Positions 19,410-28,803 of a DNA stretch of 28,803 nt are shown here, in pieces (position 1 is the first letter of the stretch; every line of letters begins with the position of its first letter). Source of the DNA: Plakobranchus ocellatus (lineage: Eukaryota > Mollusca > Gastropoda > Plakobranchidae); the NCBI GenBank assembly GCA_019648995.1, contig BLXT01000825.1:205978-234780 (forward strand). Reading direction: 5' to 3'. The position numbers were made by a program, and so were the translations under genes. Below the pieces are notes generated by a model. That model was not told where the DNA came from. It did no database searches and worked only from the letters and a program-made list of their open reading frames with translations.

Positions 19410-22206
19410 TTTTTTTTTGTCCATGATATCCTTTCCATTCTTTAGATAAACCATGTCTCTACTGCGTCCAGTTTTCTTTCTCTTTATTTGTTTATTGACC
19501 AGCCTTCCTTTCGATGTAATAATTCATTACCCTTATTTAGGTGTTCATAGTTGTTTCTGTTGATACTTGATATATTGGTTTATTTCTTGGAACGCATGTT
19601 TGGCCATGTCTATGCTTTTTCTTACTTCACTTGTGCACCTGCCATCTGAAGTTATCAAGTAACCTGCAAAGCTTGTTCCATTCTGCCAGAATATAGCTTC
19701 CCCCCCCCCCCTACATTTAAAATGTGGAGCTATTGTATTACCTCTATGGATGTAAATATCTCCCTCCCCTTGAGTGAGGTAAATTTATACCCCCTCTCCA
19801 AGATTTAAAAATATAATGTGATGAACTCCCTCTATATTTTTCTAATTGTTATGTGGAGTAATATCACGCCCAATGCATAGATGTAAACAAAATACTTCAG
19901 ATAGGGTAAAAAAAAATGTTTATAGAACTGCAAAACTTCAATGCAAATTTCATAGTTTCTGTTTTTTTCTAATTTATAACAAAAGAAATAGGTCATAACT
20001 AAAGCAGCATTGAAGAAAGTATAAACATTCAAAAAGCATTGAAATGATACTTAAAGTAACGCAGGTAAAAATTTCACATTTGGTATTATACTGCTTCACA
20101 TAACTAAATGTGTCTTAAAAACTTATAATTGATTTTTAGAGTAGGGAATGATTTCATATTTTATAATCATTTGGTGTCGCCTGCAGTGCTGAGTTGGTAC
20201 ATGAACAATAAAAAATTGCAGGATTTTCATGACACCAATGTGAATCTTGAAAAGGACCAATTCGTTCACATCTTTTAAGTCACTGATTTCCAGTCCTTTA
20301 ATATACACTGTACAAGTGTTTTGCCCACCTTCAGTCAATATGTTTGACCAGTGAACCTTCATCTGTAATGCATGTTCTCAGGTAAAGGCAGATGCCTCTC
20401 TCACTTAGAATAATGAAAAGGAAGGAAATCAAACCAGCTACCTCTGTAGATGGCAAAATTTGCATGATGGGTTAGTGAATGCAACATAATGACTTTTTAA
20501 CCTTCATATGTTAACGTTGGCACCCATTTCTTTGCCTATTTTTCACTGAAGAGATCCTGAAACCTAATGGCTACTGTCTAAAGACTTGTAAAATATTTTA
20601 ACTAGATCTATCTGTATTACACTGAAGCACATTTAACCAAAATTCTGGAGACTAGGCATAAATTTGGTTTCATATTTGATTAAGCTAGATTATTTTAAAC
20701 GAGACAAATGAATTTTGGCATACAAAATCATTATGACTTACATTTTTTTATTTTACATTGTTTTGCTGTAAACAAGCGATAACAGCATTTACTTTATCTT
20801 CTTACCTATGTATTTAAAGTCTTTAGTGCCACTTTTGTAAAGAAATGAGCAAACCAAATGACCCTTTCACAAAAAATTCATACAGCATAACTACACGTAT
20901 ATTTTTATTTAAACATGATGGTGAAGTCAGTTCACAAAATTTTGGGCAGAAATCATATCCACAAAATTTGATTTTCATTATTGAAATAAAAAACGCCAAT
21001 TAATTTTTTTTTTCCTTCAAGTTGAGGGCAAATGCATAGGCTTGAGGCTTCTTCAGAAAGTTTGAGATAATAATAATTACAAATTGAAGTGAATTTTTAA
21101 GAGAAATAAGCTTATTTGAAGCAAAATAATAGAAAAAAGGTTCCTATTACAAGCATTTGTGTAATTTGTGTGCAAACAACCCCTTTTTCTTAACAACAGC
21201 AAAGAATAAGAAAAAGCCACAACTTTAATTTTATCTAAGCTTAAAAATGATATGAGAATTATCCAAGTTTTTTGTTAGCCCCTGGTTAAAATTTTATGTT
21301 GCATTCAAATTTGCTGCAATCTTGGTTTGTATCTTTTTGGAGCAAATCGTATACTCTGCATGTTTAACTCAGAAAATTGTTTCCACAGTGGTGAACATTT
21401 GATACATATTAAGGGTGGGCAATCCCGAGCAATGTTTTGTTATGCTTAAAAAGAAAAAGAGACCAGTAGTTGCACACCAAGATTATTGATAGAATTTGTA
21501 AAAATCAAACAAAGGAAAAAAAAAAATGTAAGAGTAAGAAAGATCACTCAATAGTATTGCTCTCCTCTGCATTAAAGTGATATGACTGTAAGAGCTTTGT
21601 TTTATGCACTTGTCTTTCATGTATTAAAAGCATTCAATAAACTCCAGTGTTTGTTTTTATTTTTCAAATTAAATTTCTTGTAGTGCTCATTTAAATAAGA
21701 AGCTTCTGAAAGGGGGCTGTTAAGATTTGTATTTTTAATGTTATAAATTTTCATGAAATTTCTTTGTTGCCAACAACATAATTCATTAGTGCAGTTAATT
21801 GTGGATGGTCAATATTATTTACAAATGCACAAGCTTATTAATATTATTGTTATGACTAAAGTAGACTGTTTTTGAAATAGTTGAAGTCTTCAATCGTGTG
21901 GAGCTTTTGAGGACATTTAGTTTATAATTGAAACTTTCTGTCGAATTGAAATCTATAGTTTCTATGCATATAACATGTGTATAATAGTATGTGTTGTGAT
22001 AATTGTTGAGTTAATTATACAGCATGAATACGGGTGATTTGTCAGATTTAAGTGTTATAAGTTTCACAGCTACAAATTTGTTTATATTATTAGTTTTACA
22101 TTATTTTGGGAAGAAGGGCAGAGTTTGACATATGATGTAGTTGGCATTGATTTTGCTGCAAACCAGTTCATTTTGTACTCCTTCTCAGCACAACATAATC
22201 ATATTG
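19410..22206. other. AT-rich region without recognised gene
   Basis: It contains C12 at 19700-19711, a second PUF-type octamer TGTAAATA at 19751-19758, and the strong AATAAA at 21636. A 79-residue minus-strand frame at 20123-20362 has balanced composition but no family I recognise and no convincing splice context. Confidence 0.55.
21636..21641 (+). terminator. Strong-looking distal polyadenylation signal
   Basis: AATAAA is followed by ctccagtgtttgtttttatt, a classic GT/T-rich downstream element. Its context is the best of the + strand signals I inspected. It would end either a CDK12 transcript with a 7.5-kb 3' UTR or an unrecognised non-coding transcript. Confidence 0.45.
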
Positions 22207-22230
22207 TATATATATATATATATATATATA
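22207..22230. repeat. (TA)12 microsatellite
   Basis: Twelve uninterrupted TA dinucleotides occur in AT-rich sequence, a likely polymorphic locus. Confidence 0.95.
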
Positions 22231-25200
22231 TTATATGATTTTAACCCTCAGGTACGAGTTCGATGTCAGACAAAAACAACTTTTAGAAATAGAAGAATGG
22301 CATATAAAATAGAAATGAACTTACATGATACCTTTACAATGTAAATGGTAACTTCTTTCTCACTACTTTTTTAATTGTTTAATATGTTGCCAAATACATA
22401 AATTTAGATTAAACGGTTTAAAGGCCTACATCATCAATGGAAACCTTAAAAGCCAAAATCTGACATTGATAAGTCAAATTTCTCCTAAATCAGGGTGCTT
22501 CGGATGTTGGGATTTTTTTTTTTTTTTTTTGACTTTGCTACCTTTGAACTAATATTGTGATAATCTAATAAGAAGTAGTAGCACAATTGCTTGCAGTTGA
22601 AATATTATTTTTTTTTACTCATTTCCCTTGCCTCATTTCTAATATCCCTTTACTTTATTGCCAAACAATCTTAAAAGAAGCAAAAATACACCTGTTGTGT
22701 TGCATGAAACAGACATAGGGAGATTATGAGGAAATCCTTAAAAAGGCCCTTCCATCTACCATTCTCTGTGTGATTTTAAATAACATAGAAAAAAAAGGAA
22801 TTTTGAATTTTGAAGTTTGGGTTTATTCAAGATTGTTGTACTTTTGCTAAAGTGACATAATAGTTTTAATACAAACTTTAATGGCCATGTTGGTCGGTTG
22901 CTTTCATTGCAAAATTTATTGTTGCTCGTCAGTTCCACAGGCCTTTTGAATTTTTTTTTCTCGCCTGGCTTGGTCTGTTTTTAATAAGTACCCTGTATGG
23001 TAAAAAACAAGAAATATGGAATGGCTAATCTGTCCAAAGCCCATTGAAAATTTGTGAAAATGTTTTAGAATTTGTGTCTGCAGTAGCATTGCAAGGAAGT
23101 GATTTCGACACAGAAAGTGTGCCATGGCATTTTGCAATAATTTTTTTGTGATTTCTACCAGGGATAAGTGTACCTGCAAAGGTGGCTTGCTCACCTTCAC
23201 TTTCTTCACTGTGCCAAATTGACCCAAAGTTATTCTCGACATTCTCAAACCCAGAGGAATCCTCTCATGTCTTGATGCTAAAATGTTCTCATATTTCTTA
23301 TATTGTACGTTTTTGTCTTAGTTTTTTGTCATCATTGTTCATGCCAACGAATTGACTTAATTCATAGGTTTGTGAAAATCAACTATACTGGCACAGATCG
23401 TTTAAACATAGGTTGTGGTTTTTAGAAACTGAATTGAGTGAACTTTGTGATTTTTATGTAATGTGATGAATCATTTTGTATACACTGTTATGTTTAAAAA
23501 TACAGTTCATGATTATCCTGTAGCTAAGAAGTGTAGCAAAATGAATTATTTAAGAGTTGTACAAAAGTAAGCATGTTATATTGTCCCAGAATACTAGTCT
23601 TAGAAGGGTAGAAAAACTGTTACTAGCTTTGTTTCAAAATTGAACATCAAAATAGACAGAAAGCCCTATGCACTTTGTCCTTTTTTTTTATTTTTTGATT
23701 ATATTTCATGTTTGTACAATACCGGTAATTTTTAAAAAATTTCTGTGTAGTAGTATTGGGTTAAATCCACAGTACCCGGGAGGCCTTAATACACATAGTC
23801 TGCATTTGGGACGTACTTGTTAAATGTAGTAGGCGTAATAAGTTTTTAAAAAAAGGTTCAGTTAATTTTTTTTTTGAAGAAGTTATTTTCCTTGACTAAT
23901 CAAGTCATAATGGATGTATGGGATCTTGAACTTTTTCAATTTTTTTTCCATTCTTTTATTTTATTTCCAAATCACAAAGTTATGCAATTAGTAATTGAGC
24001 ACATAAAGCAAAATAAAAAATTGGGTCTTCTCAGTACAGCAGTGATTGCATATAGCCCAGTATGATTTCATTAACTATAGGTCTGGGCTTAGACTTGCAG
24101 CATAAGAAAGGGGAGCAATCATGAACATTTTTATTTTAAGAGATAAGCATACAAGCAGCGACATAGCAATATCTATCCAAAGCTGTTCTGTTGCTTCAAA
24201 CGTCTATTACGTCCATGCTGCAGCCCATCCGTCTCATTGACCATAAGGCGAGAGAGCCCCTCTCCTCTTTATCCTTTCCCCTTTACCAACAACATCAGTC
24301 TTAAATAGAAGAATGCAACTCCTTGCCAATTTCCTTCAGTAAGTGAATATCTCACCCACTTGCATTATAATTGCTTCTGATTTCAAAACATTTAGAAGAT
24401 GTAGCAGAGAGATTATATCATAAAAAATTTTTCATACCGCCAAGGCAACCATTTAACCAAAGAGCATTTATCTGGGATGAGTGCGTTTGACCAGTTATTG
24501 CTGTTGTTGTACACACCTAGAGTGTGGTTGAAGATGAAGGTATTTTGTAAAGTCATTTCAAAGTGTGAATGTCAAAGATTTTAATTTCTTTTCATATCAT
24601 TTTATTATTACTGATTCATACTGCAGAAGCAAGATTTTTTGCACATCATGATATAATAATAGTTATATGACTTGTTTGTGATACTTTCTGTTCCTTAAGA
24701 TGGTGGTTTTACTTTTAATTATACTTGCCCCCCTGCTCTCTATCAAGGAACAAGTTTACAGCAGTGGATTGCATGATGGTTTTTTTAACCTGTAGTTGAA
24801 ATGATCAAGTGCATTTTTATTCATTGCATACCTAATTAGTTATTATCATGGTGATGTAAGTGACACTTAAGTGAGATTAAGCAAAAAAATTGCAGAGCCA
24901 GAACTCTTTTAATAAATTATCTTAGACTATGTAAGAAATTGTGGTTTTTCTCCCCTACACTGTGCTTCCTGAAAAAGAACATATTTCTGTGAAGTGTTAT
25001 TGCAAAACAGTTTTGTGCATCATCAACCAGTGGTGAAATTCAAGTCAATCCTGATCAAAAACACGTAGAAGTCCTCTATTGACAACTTGTTGATGGGAAA
25101 ATTTCACTTTTACACACAAAGTACATCAGATTTATGATGCTTCTCAGGTGGGTGTTTGCAATTGTGATAAGGTAGATTTGTGTTCACCTTCTAATCCCGC

Positions 25201-26100
25201 AACGTACAAGAGGAAATATAGTTGGGGGGGGGGGAGCTCTTTTTTTTTTACTGTATGCTCTTTTTTCCAGCACATGGCTACTTTGAGATAGTCAAAGCGA
25301 AAGACGACAACAAGCAACAATTGCATATTAAATTTATCAATTTTTATTTTCTTTGGTTTTTTTTGTTTTTTTTTTTCCATTTCGCTGGAAAGAGAGTAAA
25401 AACATTCAATCGAGGCATGATATTATCAATTTGCTGAACTTTATAGCCAGCTTTTTCTCTTATAGCACTGTCTGATCTGAAAATGAATAAAAGTAATGTT
25501 TGTTCTTGAAACATTTCTCATTGTTTCAGTCAGTTCACCTTTTTCATAGGAAAGGTCACAAATATAAAGACATTAATTTTCCAGAGTATAAACTTATGGA
25601 TATTATGCATGTATTAACTTTTATATTCATGCAGGGGGGATATATATAGAGATTGGTCTTGTAAGAGGTCAAAATGTAAAAGTATAAATATGACAAATAA
25701 TGTAATGATATTGGTAGACTTGTTTTTTTTGCTTGTTATAGGACAATTCTCTATGGGTGAAAAAAAGATAATCATCTCAAAATGCCTTCACAGTCTATTA
25801 CTGTAATCATTAAATTTTTTTTAACATTGGTAGCCAGCACAAACTTTAAATTTAGCCCATTTGGGAAAGAAATCATAAAGCATAAGTGATTATGTAGAAT
25901 TTAAATTCCAATCGATGAAGTATCATCACATTCTGTTAGTCTAATGTAACGGGGGAATTTTTATATTTTTTACACGATAAAAAATGATGAAGTGCTGAAT
26001 ATAAAATTTGTGATTTAAAAATTGCTGATTAGAACCTATATTTTCTCCACTTCATAAAATAGAAGCATTTCATGGCAGGCTAAGTAAAAAGTGATTGTGA
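22231..26100. other. AT-rich region without recognised gene
   Basis: It contains T18 at 22513-22530, G11 at 25224-25234 followed by a T run, and the AATAAA at 25486. A 110-residue minus-strand frame at 22916-23248 is the longest one downstream of CDK12 on either strand but shows no family I recognise. A GC-richer patch at about 24190-24280 is not coding as far as I can see. Confidence 0.55.
25486..25491 (+). terminator. Possible distal polyadenylation signal
   Basis: AATAAA is followed by agtaatgtttgttcttg, again GT/T-rich. No gene that would use it is recognised just upstream, apart from a very extended CDK12 3' UTR. Confidence 0.3.
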
Positions 26101-26248
26101 TGACACAGTATGATTATAAATAGCCCTGGGAGCCTTGGTTCATCAGTGATCACGCATACTTTGTGATATGAAACTCCCAAACTAAGCTTTTTATAATGAT
26201 TATTAACTATGCTCATCTTGCTCTCAAAGCCATAATCATATTGTGTCA
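26101..26248. repeat. Inverted repeat, 17-bp arms with 114-bp loop
   Basis: tgacacagtatgattat (26101-26117) pairs with ataatcatattgtgtca (26232-26248) at 16 of 17 positions. The outer flanks do not pair. It may be a decayed small element or chance. An A16 run follows at 26273-26288. Confidence 0.6.
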
Positions 26249-26746
26249 ACGAGAAAAGTATCATAATTTAAGAAAAAAAAAAAAAAAACATGAGAATCGA
26301 TAATTGTATCATAATGAATAACCTATAAACGATTAGTGGAAAGAAATGGCAATACTTGAACGAAAAGGAATTTCATGTGCATGTGTAAAGCTAGAAGCAC
26401 AGAAAGGTTTCAGTATGTTATTTACAGTACTTTTATACGTTTATTTATGCTAGTAATAGGAGACTCGATTAGTTAATATAGTTTTATGTTTAATCTGGAT
26501 TGCGCTGCAGCTTCTTAATAAATCTTATTAAAAATAAAATCATAAGTTGTTTAGTGTTGGTAGGGATAAAGAAATTTATTAATTGTTTAGCGAGGCAGCA
26601 CATTGGTACACTAAAAAATCACTATCGCACCATCAAATGCAATTTTTATTATCTTTGATACTATAATGATAATAATAATAATATTATTCTTGTAACAATA
26701 CGTGTGTTGATATTGTCCCCGTGAAAATAATTTGACTGAATAGTGA

Positions 26747-26939
26747 ATGGAAGGGCACAGAAAACAAGTCATGATCGTGCGCAAACTAAATCAAATGGCT
26801 TGTGCTTGTAAGTGCCCTTTTTACGAAATTGTGCATCATAGATCTAGACTCGGCACCACTTATAAAGTGACATCCAAATTTATCGCTCGCAAAACTGGAA
26901 ATCCTAGAGGACCTATTCAGCGCACGGATATTTCAAAGG
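26747..26939 (+). CDS. Unrecognised exon-like open frame ending at a consensus donor
   Basis: The frame opens at ATG 26747 and runs through a GC-richer stretch to ttcaaag|gtaagt (donor GT at 26939-26940, so the last base of the putative exon is about 26938). The putative peptide has about 64 residues, is Lys/Arg-rich, and contains CACKCPFYEI and ARKTGNPRGPIQR. I recognise no domain. If the donor is not used the frame continues to a stop at 27076, six bases before an A19 run. It could be the first exon of a neighbouring gene, a non-coding RNA exon, or chance. Nothing downstream in the window gives an obvious partner exon. Confidence 0.2.
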
Positions 26940-27081
26940 TAAGTGTTTTTGTTATAATGTTAGTTACAATATTGTGTTATAACCGACCTCTACGTAGGCT
27001 ACTTTTTGAAGTGTCCACTGTCAGTCATCAATTTTTTATCATTTCATTGTTCTTCATTCATAGAAGAAAGAAATAGCTTTT

Positions 27082-27100
27082 AAAAAAAAAAAAAAAAAAA
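27082..27100. repeat. A19 homopolymer
   Basis: Nineteen consecutive A lie six bases after the end of the open frame at 26747-27076. The run could be the tail of an old retroposed copy, but no AATAAA or target-site duplication was found. Confidence 0.85.
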
Positions 27101-27429
27101 GGATGGAAAAATAATTGTATAGTGCAAATTTAGAGTCAAGGTTTTTCGTTCCTCACAACTTGTTATTTCGATCGCTTGAGCGATGGCCATGTACGATTAG
27201 GCTCTCGAATCCAAGTGGGCTACAAGTACTCTGTTTAGTATAACTGTAATACTAATATCCCCAGGAAAATAGGTTTTCAAATTGTAACCTAGGGCTGTGG
27301 CAAGACCCTATCCAGGTGATGTGATTTTTTTTTTGTGATAGGTTATTCCAAAAAAAACCAAAAAAAAACCTTGTCCGAAAGGCATGGCGAATTCGTCATC
27401 AAATGATTACATTACAATTACATGTACAT

Positions 27430-28320
27430 GGATGGAAGTTCGATTAATTTGAAGTGGCCGTGAGAAATGTACCACTCGATTTATCCAAAATTCGATTTAC
27501 CGCTACCAGGACCCCTTACCGATTATAGGAAATAAATAGTGGGCTTTACCACAAATTAAAGCAACATTTTGAATGTGGGAATTCAATAATATCCTACCGC
27601 ACATTATTTCTGCCGGTACATGTACATATCCGTGACAGTTTTAGAATTTCTTTCAGATCTAGAAGGAATGTTGTAATTTTGTCTTATAAAATAATTAAAA
27701 GAAGTCCTTTCAGTTTTTGGGCGTGTATATTATTGAATGCAACGGTACATCCTACGGTACTCCTTCAGCAACCCATATTTGTTACTCCTGCATCTTGCTT
27801 CAAGCCTCCATTATCATACTGTGTGTGCCAAACAAATCGAGTATCGTCACCTCATTGGGAACTGGTGCTTGCTTGATTTCAATGCTATATCGCAAGAGGA
27901 AGACAGTGATTCTACTTTTCTAGCCAACCTTCCTCATCTCCATGCAATTTTGTGAAAATAAGCTTAAGTTTTTCACTTTCGTGCCTACTTCATATCTCCT
28001 TCCTTTTCTTTAAAAAAAATGGACATCTGAGTTTCATTGGACTTTTAGAAAGGGAATTGAGTGTGTGTGTGTATGAAAAGGGGGGTCTGCACAGTTTACA
28101 CACACTTGTTAATTAAAAATCCAATACTGCACTGTACTCGGCAAAAAAAAAGTAGAACCGGATAAGTGATTTGCGAATATACGTTGGCTTCGAATTATCC
28201 GGTATAGGTTTATGAGACTCAGTTGAACAAAGAAAATGGAGCTTGATTTATCAATCGAATCAGGAAAATCGAACACCCCCAAACCGATTCATTTAGAATA
28301 ACTACCGGGGTAAACGAAGT
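27430..28320. mobile_element. Possible remnant of a pogo/Tigger-like element
   Basis: The left side has closely spaced tcgatttatcc (27476-27486), ttcgatttacc (27491-27501) and ccgattatagg (27519-27529). The right side has accggataa (28157-28165), its inverse ttatccggt (28195-28203), and reverse-sense words such as ggaaaatcgaac near 28264. Repeated TCGATTATCC-type words are typical of pogo/Tigger terminal repeats. No transposase frame and no clean terminal repeat pair could be established, so this is a weak call. Confidence 0.25.
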
Positions 28321-28803
28321 CAATCAAGGTTACTCTTTATAACAGCTAAAAGAAGTAGCCAAATGTCTAAGGGGCCGTTCACAAACCATGTGGACACATT
28401 TTGATAAATTTTTACTAGACAAATGACTAAAAACCTCGCTCCTCCCCTTGTGGATGGCCACAGTATAAAATTACAAAAATATTAAAATAATATTGCGAAA
28501 TACCACTTGCACATTTTTTACAAACTTTATTTTTCTTCAATCAATAAAAATACAATTGATTGGCAAACACATTCAATATCTTTCCCTTGAGTGGATTTTC
28601 TTTATTTTAAATTTTGAACAAACTGAAAAGAAATCTGGTTTGGAAACAAAACAAAAACTGAAATTGATGAAGCTGTGGTGATTGTGAACCAAAAATAAGA
28701 ATAAAACACATGTAATTAGACAATGGAGATGATTTGTGGATATGATATTGGTGTGCTATAATTTTAACCACAACCATTAATCTGCCTACATGGACACATT
28801 TCT
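28321..28803. other. AT-rich sequence without recognised feature
   Basis: I see nothing I can support here. The short frame at 28493-28681 is Lys/Phe-rich and typical of AT-rich chance frames. Confidence 0.6.

Noticed and set aside
20123-20362. 79-codon minus-strand frame with fairly balanced composition
   Set aside because: No domain is recognised, no splice partners are found and there is no upstream signal; kept only as part of the unassigned region.
22916-23248. 110-codon minus-strand frame with a possible internal donor (gaag|gtgagc)
   Set aside because: No recognisable family or partner exon, and a single donor-like word is not enough.
24190-24290. GC-richer patch that might be an exon
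   Set aside because: Both strands were read; stops and lack of recognisable residues leave no support.
27180-27215. Possible tRNA or tRNA-derived SINE box B (ctctcgaatcc)
   Set aside because: No matching box A or cloverleaf could be built around it.

Overview
The window is eukaryotic nuclear DNA from an animal, almost certainly an invertebrate. It is AT-rich with many homopolymer and microsatellite tracts, and it carries one gene split by GT-AG introns of about 0.7 to 3.1 kb. The only recognisable gene is the 3' part of a CDK12/CDK13 ortholog on the + strand, the transcription-elongation kinase that works with cyclin K. Intron style, abundant AGATCTAGA-like words and long CT tracts would fit a lophotrochozoan such as a mollusc, but that placement is a low-confidence impression.

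Layout. Positions 1-3120 lie upstream of the first exon seen, probably in an intron of the same gene, because the first exon starts in mid-codon. This stretch holds a strong non-coding structure: two roughly 410-bp inverted arms (4-418 and 1079-1487) around a 660-bp spacer, followed by a CT-rich tract with a three-copy ~70-bp tandem repeat. Positions 3121-14171 hold seven exons (3121-3254, 4327-4497, 5579-5768, 6477-6638, 8872-9066, 9925-10056, 13142-14171). Joined, they keep one open frame of 670 codons plus stop: the end of the N-terminal region, the whole kinase domain, the DCHELW C-terminal extension, and a 340-residue low-complexity tail with two short conserved-looking helical modules. 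The RS-rich and proline-rich N-terminus expected for the family lies 5' of the window.

Positions 14172 to about 15180 look like the proximal 3' UTR, with a Pumilio-type site and paired AATAAA signals. More distal AATAAA signals, the best at 21636, leave room for a much longer 3' UTR. From there to 28803 I recognise no gene. The stretch holds a diverged tandem duplication (19180-19409), a perfect 20-bp palindrome, a TA microsatellite, homopolymers, one unrecognised exon-like ORF with a consensus donor (26747-26939), and a patch with pogo/Tigger-like words (27430-28320).

I found no convincing undescribed multi-gene system. The items most worth a second look are the long inverted-repeat element with its CGGGATTTTT-repeat spacer module, the conserved modules in the CDK12 tail, and the weak splice donor followed by a T25 tract after the second exon.
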